Shown here in pieces: positions 16,108 through 24,752 of a stretch of 64,000 nt of DNA. How positions within the stretch are numbered: the first letter of the stretch is position 1; each line of letters begins with the position of its first letter. A program made the translations under genes and the position numbers. Source of the DNA: CAVXSP01 sp963764505 (GTDB taxonomy: Bacteria > Acidobacteriota > Vicinamibacteria > Vicinamibacterales > SCN-69-37); assembly GCA_963764505.1 (NCBI GenBank), contig CAVXSP010000001.1, forward strand, positions 2,294,001 through 2,358,000. The letters run 5' to 3'. The notes beneath the pieces were generated by a model. The model saw nothing but the letters and a program-made list of their open reading frames with translations, ran no database searches and was not told where the DNA came from.

Positions 16108-16740
16108 ATGCCGCGGTTGTCGGTCGACCCGGCGAGCTGCCAGGCGGAGGACCTGGCTCCGGCCATCGAATGGCTGCGGCGTGACGGCGTCGTCGCGTTT
16201 CCGACCGACACGTTCTACGGGCTCGGGGTCGATCCGACGTCGCCCGCCGCGGTGCGCTCGATCTTCGACCTCAAGGGCCGCGACGCCCGCGCAGCGCTGC
16301 CGCTCGTGGCCGCCTCGCTCGCGCAAGTCGAGCAGTGCTGCGGCCCGCTCGATTCCGCGGTCGGCCGGATCGCGCGCGCGTTCTGGCCGGGGCCGCTGTC
16401 GCTGATCGTGGACGCGCCCGCGCACCTGGCCGCCGACGTCGACGGCGGCCAGCGATCGGTCGCCATCCGTGTGCCGGCGCACCGGGTCGCCCGCGCGCTG
16501 TGCGAGGCCTGGCGTGCGCCGCTCACCGCGACCAGCGCGAACCGCAGCGGAGCGCCACCGGCCCGAACGCCGGAGGACCTCGGCGATCTCGCGATCGACG
16601 AGCGCGTGCTCGTCGTCGACGCGGGCGCGTCGCCGGGCGGCGCGGCGTCGACGATCGTGGACGCGCGCGGCCAGTCGCCGGTGCTCGTTCGCGCCGGCGC
16701 GATTGCGTGGGAGCGCGTGCTAGAATCGGTGAACGGATGA
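16108..16740 (+). CDS. tsaC: L-threonylcarbamoyladenylate synthase (Sua5/YrdC/YciO family)
   Basis: A 210-residue YrdC-fold protein for the first step of t6A37 synthesis in ANN-decoding tRNAs, making threonylcarbamoyl-AMP from threonine, bicarbonate and ATP. Motifs: GVVAFPTDTFYGLGVD, FDLKGRDARAALPL (the basic KxR loop, here KGR), FWPGPLSLIVDAP, VAIRVPAH and LTATSANRSGAPPA. The C-terminal Sua5 domain is absent, so it is the short TsaC/YciO form. It starts three bases after the acyl-CoA dehydrogenase stop and overlaps hflX by ATGA, indicating translational coupling. Confidence 0.9.
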   Translation: MPRLSVDPASCQAEDLAPAIEWLRRDGVVAFPTDTFYGLGVDPTSPAAVRSIFDLKGRDARAALPLVAASLAQVEQCCGPLDSAVGRIARAFWPGPLSLIVDAPAHLAADVDGGQRSVAIRVPAHRVARALCEAWRAPLTATSANRSGAPPARTPEDLGDLAIDERVLVVDAGASPGGAASTIVDARGQSPVLVRAGAIAWERVLESVNG

Positions 16741-18038
16741 GCGAACCAGCGCGAGCGCGCCAGGCTCCGTCCCACGCGCCCGCCGCGGAGCGCGCCGCGC
16801 TCATCCGGCTCGTCACGCGTTCCACCCGCGATCGCGATCCCGATCTCGCCTTCGATGAGCTCGCGGGGCTGGTCGAAGCCGCCGGCGCCACCGTCGCCGT
16901 CCGCGCCATGCAGGAGCGCGCGGCGCCGGATCCGGCGACGCTCATCGGCCGAGGCAAGGCAGAGGCAGTGGCCTCGACGTGCGACGAGGCCGGCGTCACG
17001 CTGGCGGTGTTCGACAACGAGCTGACGCCGGCGCAGGCGCGCAACCTCGAAACCCTGCTGCGCCGCCGCGTCGTCGATCGGACCGAAGTCATCCTGGACA
17101 TCTTCGCGCGCCGCGCGCGGAGCCGTGAGGGCAAACTGCAGGTGGAGCTGGCGCAGTTGCAGTACCTGATGCCGCGGCTGACCGGAGCCGGCGCAGCGCT
17201 CTCGCGCCCGGGCGGCGGCATCGGCACGCGGGGGCCCGGCGAGACCAAGCTCGAAACCGACCGCCGCCGTATCCGGCATCGCATCGCGGCGCTGAAACGC
17301 GAGATCGGCGACGTGCGCCGCCGGCGCGGTCACCTCCGGGCCCGCCGCCACCGCCGCGAGGTGCCGACCGTCGCGCTCGTCGGGTACACCAATGCGGGCA
17401 AGACGACCCTGTTCAATGCGCTCACGGCCGGCCGCGCGGCCGCATCGGACGCGCTGTTCGTGACGCTCGATCCGCTCCTGCGCCGCGTGCGGCTGCCGGA
17501 TGCCCGCCAGATGCTTCTCACCGACACGGTCGGCTTCATCGACAGGCTGCCGCACCAGCTGATCGCGGCGTTCCACGCGACGCTCGAGGAGGTCGCCGGC
17601 GCCGATCTGCTCCTGCAGGTGATCGACGCCTCGGCCCCGGATCGCGAGCGGCGGGCGCGCGCGGTGCACGCGGTGCTGCTCGAGGTGGGCGCCTCCCGGA
17701 CACCGATGCTCGACGTCTTCAACAAGTGCGATCGCCTCACGGCCGACGACCTCGCCCGCCTCAAGGCGAGACACCCGAATGCCGTCTTCGTGTCTGCGAA
17801 GACCGGCGCCGGCCGGGCCCAGCTCATCGAGATCCTGGCCTCGCGCCTCGCGCTCGATGCCGAACGCGTCCACTTCGAGCTGGACGATACGCGCGAGGCC
17901 GACCGCCGTCTGCTGGCCGAGCTCTATCGGCACGCGCGGGTGACGCTGCACGAAGTCAGCGAGCACCGGATCTCGATCGAAGCGGACGTGCCCCGGCGTC
18001 TGCTCGATCGGCTCGTCCCCGGGAAGGTGCCTGCGTAG
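16737..18038 (+). CDS. hflX: GTPase HflX
   Basis: A 433-residue ribosome-associated GTPase that splits stalled or hibernating 70S particles. The N-terminal HflX domain includes TLIGRGKAEAVA, DNELTPAQARNLE and RTEVILDIFARRARSREGKLQVELAQL; then SRPGGGIGTRGPGETKLE, which is diagnostic for HflX. The G domain starts with GYTNAGKTT (216-224), TDTVGFIDRLPHQL as G3 and NKCD as G4. The C-terminal domain is complete. Start ATG overlaps the tsaC stop (ATGA); the stop overlaps the next GTG start (TAGTG), so tsaC-hflX-18038 are translationally coupled. Confidence 0.96.
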   Translation: MSEPARARQAPSHAPAAERAALIRLVTRSTRDRDPDLAFDELAGLVEAAGATVAVRAMQERAAPDPATLIGRGKAEAVASTCDEAGVTLAVFDNELTPAQARNLETLLRRRVVDRTEVILDIFARRARSREGKLQVELAQLQYLMPRLTGAGAALSRPGGGIGTRGPGETKLETDRRRIRHRIAALKREIGDVRRRRGHLRARRHRREVPTVALVGYTNAGKTTLFNALTAGRAAASDALFVTLDPLLRRVRLPDARQMLLTDTVGFIDRLPHQLIAAFHATLEEVAGADLLLQVIDASAPDRERRARAVHAVLLEVGASRTPMLDVFNKCDRLTADDLARLKARHPNAVFVSAKTGAGRAQLIEILASRLALDAERVHFELDDTREADRRLLAELYRHARVTLHEVSEHRISIEADVPRRLLDRLVPGKVPA

Positions 18039-19402
18039 TGGCCGGATCGGTGTCCAGGATCGCTCGTCCCCTCACCGTCGTCTGGCTGCTCGTGCTGGCC
18101 GGCTGCGCGTCGCACCGTGCGCCGGCGCCGGTCGCGACGGCCCCTCGGTACCCGAGCTACGTCCAGCCGGCCGTCCCGGCCGAGCTCGCCGTCACGCCAC
18201 TCGCGCGGCGTGCCTACGATCTCGGCTGGCAGCGCCTGCAGGCGGGCGAGATCCAGGCGGCGCGTGCGGCCTTCACCGACGTGCTGACGCAGGTGCCAGG
18301 GTTCTATCCCGCGGAGACGGCGCTGGGCGACGTCGCGCTGATCGAGCGGCAGCCGAAGGCCGCCCTCGATCGCTTCACGTCGGCGCTCGGCGGCAACGCG
18401 CGATATCTGCCGGCGCTCGAGGGGCGCGTGGCGGCGGCGCTCGCGCTCGGCGACGACGTCGCGACCGCGACGGCGCTCGAGCAGCTGCTGGCCGTCGATC
18501 CGTCGCGCGAGGAGGCGCGCACGCGGCTGGGGCTCGTCCGGCTGCGGATCGTTCAAGCCCGGCTGGCGGCCGCCGCCAGCGCCCGCGCGGCCGGCCGGCT
18601 CGAGGAAGCGCAGGCGCTGATCGAGCAGGCCCTCAAGATTTCGCCGTCCAGCCCGGTGCTGCTCCGGGAGCTGGCGGCGATCGAGCGCACCCGCGGCATC
18701 CTGATGCCGGCCGAACAGCACGCCCGGCGCGCCGTCGAGCTCGACAACGCCGACCCTGAGTCGCTGGCCGTGCTGGGCGGAGTGCTCGAAGCCGAAGGAA
18801 AAGTGGTCGACGCCGAAGAGGCGTATGCACGGGCGGTCAGCCTGGATCCGAGGCCCGCGTGGCGGGAGAAGCGCGACGCGCTGCGCGCCCGTGCGCGCTA
18901 CGAGGCGCTCCCAGCCGAGTATCGCGCCATTCCGGGATCGGCCACGGTCACGCGCGCCCAGGTGGCCGCCGCCGTCGGGATCGATCTGCAGCCGCTCCTG
19001 GCGCGCGCGACCCGTACGGCCGCCCTGGTCGTCACCGACATCCGTTCGAACTGGGCCGCGTCATGGATTCTGCAGGTCGTGCAGGCCGGCGTCATGGACG
19101 TCTATCCGAATCACACGTTCCAGCCGGGCGCCGTCGTCCGGCGGAGCGACCTCGCACAGGCCGCGTCACAGCTGCTGACGCTGGCCGCGGCCGGCCGCCC
19201 CGAGGAGGCGGCCAAGTGGCGCGCCGTGCGGCCGCGCCTCGACGACGTCCCGGCGGGTCACGTCGCCTACCGTGCGATCGCGCTCTGCGTTGGCGCGGGG
19301 GTGATGCGTCTGGACGAGGCCGGCCGCTTCTGGCCCGGCCGTCCGGCGTCCGGCGCCGACCTGACGGCGCTCCTCGCGCAGCTCAAGCCGCTCGCCCGAT
19401 GA
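18038..19402 (+). CDS. TPR lipoprotein with C-terminal SLH-like domain
   Basis: A 454-residue lipoprotein whose GTG start overlaps the hflX stop. VVWLLVLAGC gives a clean lipobox, so the mature N-terminal Cys should be lipidated. About five tetratricopeptide repeats follow (for example RAYDLGWQRLQAGEIQAARA, then PAETALGDVALIERQPKAAL and PESLAVLGGVLEAEGKVVDA). The C-terminal 120 residues contain WAASWILQVVQAGVMDVYPN, a HTFQPGAVVRRSDLAQAASQL stretch and DDVPAGHVAYRAIALCVGAGVM, which match the repeated pattern of S-layer homology domains. TPRs suggest protein scaffolding and the SLH-like part suggests binding to peptidoglycan or its secondary polymer, so it may tether the outer membrane to the wall; that is inference. 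Confidence 0.85.
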   Translation: MAGSVSRIARPLTVVWLLVLAGCASHRAPAPVATAPRYPSYVQPAVPAELAVTPLARRAYDLGWQRLQAGEIQAARAAFTDVLTQVPGFYPAETALGDVALIERQPKAALDRFTSALGGNARYLPALEGRVAAALALGDDVATATALEQLLAVDPSREEARTRLGLVRLRIVQARLAAAASARAAGRLEEAQALIEQALKISPSSPVLLRELAAIERTRGILMPAEQHARRAVELDNADPESLAVLGGVLEAEGKVVDAEEAYARAVSLDPRPAWREKRDALRARARYEALPAEYRAIPGSATVTRAQVAAAVGIDLQPLLARATRTAALVVTDIRSNWAASWILQVVQAGVMDVYPNHTFQPGAVVRRSDLAQAASQLLTLAAAGRPEEAAKWRAVRPRLDDVPAGHVAYRAIALCVGAGVMRLDEAGRFWPGRPASGADLTALLAQLKPLAR

Positions 19403-19412
19403 GAGGACGGCC

Positions 19413-19997
19413 ATGCCGGTGCTCACCGCGGCCAATCAGCTCACCTTCCTGCGGCTCGTGCTCGTTCCGGTGTTCGCGCTGGCGATGCTCTATCACCGGC
19501 CGGGATGGGCGCTCGGCACGTTCCTGATCGCGGGCGCGACGGACGCGCTCGACGGGCTCATCGCCCGCCGGACCGGCCAGCCCACCACCCTCGGGGCCTG
19601 GCTCGATCCGATGGCGGACAAGCTGCTGCTGCTCACGATGTTCGTGATGCTGACGCTGCCGGGGCTCTCGCTCGCCAATCACGTGCCGCTGTGGCTGACC
19701 GTCATCGTGATCAGCCGCGACGTTGCGATCGTCCTGACCGTCGCGATCGTCAACCTGGCGGTTGCGCGGCGCACGTTCCGCCCCTCGCTGCTCGGCAAGG
19801 CGGCGACCGGCATCTACATTCTGACGGGCGTCTGCGCGCTGTACGAGAACTATCGGGGCGTCGCTTCGCCCCTGTTCCAGTCGCTGGTCTACCTCTCGCT
19901 TGCGGTGACGCTGGCGTCGGCCGTCCATTACATCCTGCGTCTGCTGTCGTGGCTCTCGGCGGGGGAGCCGCAGGACGAGCCGCCGGCGGCGCGCTGA
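19413..19997 (+). CDS. pgsA: CDP-alcohol phosphatidyltransferase (PgsA-like)
   Basis: A 194-residue integral membrane enzyme with four to six hydrophobic segments. The CDP-alcohol signature D-G-x2-A-R-x8-G-x3-D-x3-D is intact in DALDGLIARRTGQPTTLGAWLDPMADK-type sequence at about 44-70. NQLTFLRLVLVP at the N-terminus is typical of PgsA, which makes phosphatidylglycerol phosphate from CDP-diacylglycerol and glycerol-3-phosphate; cardiolipin synthase of the eukaryotic type is an alternative. It starts ten bases after the preceding stop and ends the rightward run, convergent with UDP-xylose synthase 19 bases away. Confidence 0.88.
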   Translation: MPVLTAANQLTFLRLVLVPVFALAMLYHRPGWALGTFLIAGATDALDGLIARRTGQPTTLGAWLDPMADKLLLLTMFVMLTLPGLSLANHVPLWLTVIVISRDVAIVLTVAIVNLAVARRTFRPSLLGKAATGIYILTGVCALYENYRGVASPLFQSLVYLSLAVTLASAVHYILRLLSWLSAGEPQDEPPAAR

Positions 19998-20016
19998 GCG
20001 GCCGGCGGCCGCGGCC

Positions 20017-20949
20017 TCAGACGCCGACCTTCGTCCTGAAGTAATCGATCGTCGATGTCAGGCCTTCCTCGAGCGAGACCTTCGGCTCCCACCCGAGCTT
20101 CGTGCGCGCCCGCGTGATGTCGGGCCGCCTGACCTTCGGATCGTCGGTCGGAAGCGGCTGGAACACGACCTGGCTGCAGGATCCGGTCATGCGGATGATC
20201 AGCCGCGCGATCGCTTCGATCGACATCTCGTGCGGGTTGCCGATGTTCACCGGATCGTTCTCGCTCGAGTCGAGCAGCCGGATCAGCCCGTCGACCAGGT
20301 CGCTGATGTAGCAGAAGCTGCGGGTCTGGCTGCCGCTGCCGAAGATCGTGACGTCCTGGCCCTGCAGCGCCTGTGCGATGAACGTCGGCACGGCGCGCCC
20401 GTCCCGGATGCGCATCCGCGGACCGTAGGTGTTGAAGATGCGGACGATCTTCGCGTCCAGGCCATGGTAGCGCCGGTACGCGACCGTGATCGCCTCGGCG
20501 AACCGCTTGGCTTCGTCGTAGACACCGCGCGGCCCGATCGGGTTCACGTTCCCCCAGTAGGTCTCTCGCTGCGGATGCTCGAGCGGGTCGCCGTAGACTT
20601 CCGACGTGGAGGCCAGCATGAAGCGGGCCCCCTTCGCCTTGGCGAGCCCCAGCGCGTTGTGCGTGCCCAGCGCGCCCACTTTGAGCGTCGGAATCGGCAG
20701 CTCGAGGTAGTCGATCGGGCTCGCCGGACTCGCCCAGTGCAGGACGGCGTCGACCGGACCCTCGACCCGGATGTAGTTCGTCACGTCGTGCCTGACGAAC
20801 AGGAACTCCGGGCTCTTGAGGTGCGCGATGTTGTCGACGTCGCCCGTGAGCAGGTTGTCGATGCCGACGACGGAGTCCCCCCGCGCGATCAGGGCCTCCG
20901 ACAGGTGAGAGCCGATGAAGCCGGCGGCGCCGGTGATGACGATACGCAT
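20017..20949 (-). CDS. UDP-glucuronate decarboxylase (UDP-xylose synthase, SDR family)
   Basis: A 310-residue extended short-chain dehydrogenase. The NAD-binding GAAGFIGSHL (7-16), the acidic GIDNLLTG end of strand 2, ASPASPIDYLELP, the STSEVYGDPLEHPQ segment with the catalytic Ser/Thr region and YDEAKR with Tyr/Lys are the signature of UDP-glucuronate decarboxylase, which makes UDP-xylose. UDP-glucose dehydrogenase, which provides UDP-glucuronate, is encoded at 28007 in the other arm of the same polysaccharide cluster. It is the last gene of the leftward EPS operon. No good Shine-Dalgarno precedes the ATG. Confidence 0.93.
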   Translation of the reverse strand: MRIVITGAAGFIGSHLSEALIARGDSVVGIDNLLTGDVDNIAHLKSPEFLFVRHDVTNYIRVEGPVDAVLHWASPASPIDYLELPIPTLKVGALGTHNALGLAKAKGARFMLASTSEVYGDPLEHPQRETYWGNVNPIGPRGVYDEAKRFAEAITVAYRRYHGLDAKIVRIFNTYGPRMRIRDGRAVPTFIAQALQGQDVTIFGSGSQTRSFCYISDLVDGLIRLLDSSENDPVNIGNPHEMSIEAIARLIIRMTGSCSQVVFQPLPTDDPKVRRPDITRARTKLGWEPKVSLEEGLTSTIDYFRTKVGV

Positions 20950-20963
20950 GGAGGAAACAGGAT

Positions 20964-20996
20964 AACTTCGAAGTTCGAACTTCGAACTTCGAAGTT
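20964..20996. repeat. TTCGAAS heptamer array forming a 33-bp palindrome
   Basis: Four contiguous units TTCGAAG, TTCGAAC, TTCGAAC, TTCGAAG flanked by AAC and TT. Because TTCGAA is itself a palindrome, the whole 33 bases are a perfect inverted repeat around one central base. It lies in the 49-base gap between the sugar-phosphate transferase and UDP-xylose synthase genes of the leftward EPS operon, just upstream of the UDP-xylose synthase start, so a hairpin there could shape its translation or message stability. Confidence 0.9.
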
Positions 20997-20998
20997 AC

Positions 20999-22423
20999 CT
21001 ACGCCAGCCGGTGCAGCCCTTTCAGCATGGTGAGCCACATGATCTTGAGGTCCAGCGACAGCGACCAGTTCTCGATGTAGTAGAGGTCGAACTCGATCCG
21101 CTTCTCGAGCGACGTGTGTCCGCGCCAGCCGTTGACCTGGGCCCAGCCGGTGATGCCGGCCTTGACCTTGTGGCGGAGCATGTACTGGGGAATCCGGTGC
21201 TTGAACTGTTCGACGAAGAAGGGCCGCTCCGGCCGCGGCCCGACAATGGACATCTCGCCCTTGAACACGTTCCAGAACTGCGGCAGCTCGTCGACGTCGT
21301 GCTGGCGCAGCCAGCGGCCGACGGGCGTCACGCGCGGATCGCGCGGGGCCGCCCACACCGGCCCCGTGACCTCCTCGGCGTCGGTCGGCATCGTCCGGAA
21401 CTTGTAGACGGTGAACCGCTTGCCGTCGAGACCCATCCGCTCCTGCTGATAGAAGATGGGGCCCGGCGAGCTGTGCTTCACGAGCCACGCGATGACGAGG
21501 CCCAAGGGCGCGGCCGCGATGAGCACCGCCGTCGAGACGAGGAGGTCCACGAGACGCTTGACGAGGCTGTTGATGCCGCGCAGCGGCACGTCGTTGATGC
21601 TGATGATGGGCAGCCCGTCGAGGTCCTCGAGGCGCGCCTTCAGGGCGATGAACTGGAGCAGATCCGGCACGACGTGCACGTCGATGCACTCGCGGCTGGC
21701 GAACTCGACGACCCCGAGCATGTTCACGTGCTCCTCGATGGGCAGCGCGACGTAGATCGTATCGACCTTCTCCCGGAGGCACACTTCCGCGGTCTCGGCG
21801 ACCGTGCCGAGCAGCGGGAGCCCGCGATGGCCGACCGCGTCGCTCGAGGCGAGGCGGTCGTCGGTGAACCCGAGCAACCGGAACCCGAGCTCGCTGTGCT
21901 CGAGGATGCGGTCGGCGACCGTGCAGCCGAGATTGCCGGCCCCGACGACGAGCACCCGTTTGAGGCCGATGCCGGCGCGCCAGCGCCGGCGGAGCAGGTC
22001 GCGGACGAGCTCGCGGGAGGCGAACGTGAAGACGAGGTTGAGCGCGAGGAACAGCGCCCAGACGATCTGGGAGATCGGATCCTGGATGAACCACGCCGGG
22101 TAGTAGGCCTGCGCGAACAGCGTGCCGACGATCCCGGCCACGACGGCCAGGATCGACCCGACCAGGACGGCGAAGAAGTCGTCCACGCGCGTCCGGCCGC
22201 GCCGCAGCCGGTACAGTCCCTGGATCTGGAAAGCCAGCGGCACGAGCAACGCCATGGCGCCGCCGACGACGACGTACTCGAACGGGATCGGCTGCCCTTT
22301 GGTGATCGGGAGGATTTCGACCTCGAAGCGCAGCCAGTAGGCGAGGGCGAACGCGGCCACCGCCGCGAGGACGTCGGCGACGACGTGGACGGCGACGAGC
22401 AGCCGGTTGAACCGCTTTACCAT
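20999..22423 (-). CDS. Undecaprenyl-phosphate glucose/hexose-1-phosphate transferase (exopolysaccharide priming enzyme)
   Basis: A 474-residue polyisoprenyl-phosphate hexose-1-phosphate transferase of the WbaP/WcaJ group. Four to five N-terminal membrane segments (1-150) lead to a Rossmann-like domain (RVLVVGAGNLGCTVADRIL) and a C-terminal catalytic domain beginning with one more membrane helix (LVKRLVDLLVSTAVLIAAAPL) followed by SPGPIFYQQERMGLDGKRF, KFRTM, ELPQFWNVFKGEMSIVGPRPE and HKVKAGITGWAQVNGWRG. The Asp-Glu of DVDELPQ and the PRP motif are the catalytic core. It starts assembly of the repeat unit on undecaprenyl phosphate at the inner membrane. Its start overlaps the preceding glycosyltransferase stop by seven bases. 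Confidence 0.95.
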   Translation of the reverse strand: MVKRFNRLLVAVHVVADVLAAVAAFALAYWLRFEVEILPITKGQPIPFEYVVVGGAMALLVPLAFQIQGLYRLRRGRTRVDDFFAVLVGSILAVVAGIVGTLFAQAYYPAWFIQDPISQIVWALFLALNLVFTFASRELVRDLLRRRWRAGIGLKRVLVVGAGNLGCTVADRILEHSELGFRLLGFTDDRLASSDAVGHRGLPLLGTVAETAEVCLREKVDTIYVALPIEEHVNMLGVVEFASRECIDVHVVPDLLQFIALKARLEDLDGLPIISINDVPLRGINSLVKRLVDLLVSTAVLIAAAPLGLVIAWLVKHSSPGPIFYQQERMGLDGKRFTVYKFRTMPTDAEEVTGPVWAAPRDPRVTPVGRWLRQHDVDELPQFWNVFKGEMSIVGPRPERPFFVEQFKHRIPQYMLRHKVKAGITGWAQVNGWRGHTSLEKRIEFDLYYIENWSLSLDLKIMWLTMLKGLHRLA

Positions 22424-23529
22424 TCGCCGTCGCTGCCGCTCATCAGGGTCTCCTGCAGCACCGCCCGGAACGAGGACTCGAACCGCTCGACGGAAAAACG
22501 TTCCGCGTGCGCCCGCAGCCGGATCGGATCGAACGCCAGTCGTCCGATCGCCTGCATCGCCGCCCCGAACGCCTCGACGCTGGGCTCGTCCACCAGGAGG
22601 CCGGTGACGCCCGGCTCGACCGTCTCGCGCGCGCCGCCCCGGCCGAAGGCGATGACCGGTCGTCCGCAGGCCAGCGACTCGACCGGCGAGATGCCGAAGT
22701 CCTCTTCGGCCGGCAGGACGAGCGCCTGGGCCGACCGGTAGGCGTCGCGCAGCGCCTCGTCCGACAGCGCGCCCAGGAACTCGATCCCCGATCCGGCCAC
22801 GGCTCGAAGCCGCGCCTCGTCGGGCCCGGTCCCCACGATGCGCAGCCGCGCGCCCACCTGCATCGCCGCCCCAATCGCCACGTCGATGCGCTTGTACGGC
22901 ACGAGCGCCGAGACGACCAGGAACGATCCGTCGGAGGGCCCCGGCCGGTCGATGGTGAAGAAGCCGGTGTCGACCGGCGGGTGGACCACCGTCGCCGGAC
23001 GATTATAGTACCGCGCGATCCGCCCCGCAACGTGGGCGGAGTTCGCGACGAAGCGATCCACGCGCGCGGCGGTCTGCCGATCCCAGGCGGCCAGCCACCG
23101 CGCGGCGCGCCTGGCGGCCGCGCTCGGCAGCACGCCGAGGCGGGCCGGGCCGAAGTACGCGTCGAACTGGTCCCAGACGTAGCGCATGGGCGTGTGGCAG
23201 TAGCAGAGGTGCCGCGCGCGGCCCGTCGGAACGACGGCCTTGGCGGCACAGTGGCTCGTCGAGACCACGAGGTCGACGGCGTCGAGGTCCAGCAGCTCGA
23301 CGGCCGTCGGGAACAGCGGCAGGTAGTGGCGGTACCAGCGCGCGGGACGAGGGAGGCGCTGGACCAACGAGGTCCGGATCGGGCGCCCTTCGATGAGCGG
23401 CGAGACCGAGCCACGCACGTGCACGAGCGTGACCAGCTCCGCCGCGGGACAGATGCGGCAGAGCGATTCGAGGACTTTCTCGCCGCCGCGCATACCCGTG
23501 AGCCAGTCGTGGACGAGGGCGACGCGCAT
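22417..23529 (-). CDS. Glycosyltransferase family 4 (WbaZ-like)
   Basis: A 370-residue GT-B glycosyltransferase. I place the start at the ATG at 23529, because MRVALVHDWLTGMRGGEKVLE is the standard opening of this subgroup; the frame stays open for 48 more codons with low-quality sequence. Subgroup motifs are CHTPMRYVWDQFDAYFG, NSAHVAGRIARYYNR, VVHPPVDTGFF, VVSALVPYKRIDVAIGA and the donor-binding EEDFGISPVESLACGRPVIAFGRGGARETV. Relatives of this kind often add mannose in O-antigen or EPS units; the sugar cannot be read from sequence. Part of the leftward EPS operon. Confidence 0.92.
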   Translation of the reverse strand: MRVALVHDWLTGMRGGEKVLESLCRICPAAELVTLVHVRGSVSPLIEGRPIRTSLVQRLPRPARWYRHYLPLFPTAVELLDLDAVDLVVSTSHCAAKAVVPTGRARHLCYCHTPMRYVWDQFDAYFGPARLGVLPSAAARRAARWLAAWDRQTAARVDRFVANSAHVAGRIARYYNRPATVVHPPVDTGFFTIDRPGPSDGSFLVVSALVPYKRIDVAIGAAMQVGARLRIVGTGPDEARLRAVAGSGIEFLGALSDEALRDAYRSAQALVLPAEEDFGISPVESLACGRPVIAFGRGGARETVEPGVTGLLVDEPSVEAFGAAMQAIGRLAFDPIRLRAHAERFSVERFESSFRAVLQETLMSGSDGEW

Positions 23530-23582
23530 CCGCGACAGCCGGGCATCGAGCGCTCCGGCGGCGGCGCCGCTCTGTCGGGTGG

Positions 23583-24707
23583 CTAGCGCCGGCATTCCGC
23601 GAGCACTTCCTGATAGACCTCGCGCGTGCGCGCCACGGACCGCGCCCAGGAGAAGGCCTTCACCCGCTCGCACCCGCGCCGGATGAGATCGGCCCGGAGC
23701 GCGGGGTCCTCCAGCACGCGGCGCATCGCGTCCGCGATGGCACCCGGATTCATCGGATCGATCAGGATCGCGGCGTCGCCGACCACCTCGGGAAGCGACG
23801 AGACGTTGGAGGTGATCACCGGCGTGCCGCTCGCCATGGCCTCGAGCGGCGGCAGGCCGAACCCTTCGTACAGCGACGGGAAGACGAACGCCGCCGCCAG
23901 CCGGTAGAGGACGCGGAGCGTCGCCTCGGGGACGAATCCGAAGAACCTGACGTGCTGATGGAGGTGGAACCGGTGCACCAGCCGCCGCAGGTTCGGATAC
24001 CTGGAGATCTCCTCGCCGATAATCAGCAGCTTCAGGTCGTCGCCGCGCCGCCGCCGCAGGATCGCGAACGCCTCGATCAGGCGATCGACGTTCTTGTGCG
24101 GCTTGATGTTGCCCGTGTACAGGATGAACGGCGACCGGAGCTGGAACCGTTCGCGGACGCGCGAGACCTCCTCTTCGTCCGGCGGCGTCGCCAGGCGCTC
24201 GTCCAGCGCGTTGTAGATCACCTCGATCTTCGAGGCCGGCACGTCGAGATAGCGCAGGATGTCGTCCTTCGAGGCCTGCGACACGGTGAGGATGCGCCTG
24301 GCCCGCCGCGCCGCCAGGATCATCATGACGCGCGCGTAGTAGTACGCCCGGCGGTTCGGCAGGTACTGCGGGAACCGCAGATGGATGCAGTCGTGAATCG
24401 TGACGACGATCGGGCAGGCCGTCAGCGGCGAGATCACGTAGTGCGGCGCGTGGAAGAGATCGACCTTCGCGCGTCGCAGCGACCAGGGCACGCTGAACTG
24501 TTCGAGCAGCGAGTAGTTGCCGGCGCGGTCGACCACCGCTTCGAACGGAGGCCCGAGCGATCGGACGAACTCGGCATCCGTCTTCCGGCAGATGAGGACG
24601 TAGGTGTCCCGCCCGTTGTCCAGCCGTCCGAGCTGGCCGACCAGATTGCGCACGTACGTCCCGATGCCGTAGTCGTGCAGTTTCCTGGCGTCAATCGCAA
24701 TCCGCAT
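23583..24707 (-). CDS. Glycosyltransferase family 4
   Basis: A 374-residue GT4 enzyme (GT-B fold). It opens MRIAIDARKLHDYGIGTYVRNLV, typical of mannosyltransferase-like EPS proteins; TIHDCIHLRFPQYLP and SQASKDDILRYLDVPASKIEVIYNAL mark the acceptor domain, and ILYTGNIKPHKNVDRLIEAF plus PSLYEGFGLPPLEAMASGTPVITSNVSSLPEVVGDAA the nucleotide-sugar-binding domain with the EX7E-type glutamates. Length and architecture are normal. It lies 53 bases from the next gene and 45 bases from the fused glycosyltransferase upstream, in the EPS operon. Confidence 0.93.
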   Translation of the reverse strand: MRIAIDARKLHDYGIGTYVRNLVGQLGRLDNGRDTYVLICRKTDAEFVRSLGPPFEAVVDRAGNYSLLEQFSVPWSLRRAKVDLFHAPHYVISPLTACPIVVTIHDCIHLRFPQYLPNRRAYYYARVMMILAARRARRILTVSQASKDDILRYLDVPASKIEVIYNALDERLATPPDEEEVSRVRERFQLRSPFILYTGNIKPHKNVDRLIEAFAILRRRRGDDLKLLIIGEEISRYPNLRRLVHRFHLHQHVRFFGFVPEATLRVLYRLAAAFVFPSLYEGFGLPPLEAMASGTPVITSNVSSLPEVVGDAAILIDPMNPGAIADAMRRVLEDPALRADLIRRGCERVKAFSWARSVARTREVYQEVLAECRR

Positions 24708-24752
24708 GATCGGCTGGGCAGGTCTCGCGTCCTGCGAGGCACGCCAGCGATC

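Noticed and set aside
13348..16482. A 1044-codon open frame on the minus strand
   Set aside because: It runs antisense through five well-supported genes, is dominated by Arg, Ala, Pro, Gly and His, and has no family motif. Long antisense frames are expected at this GC content.
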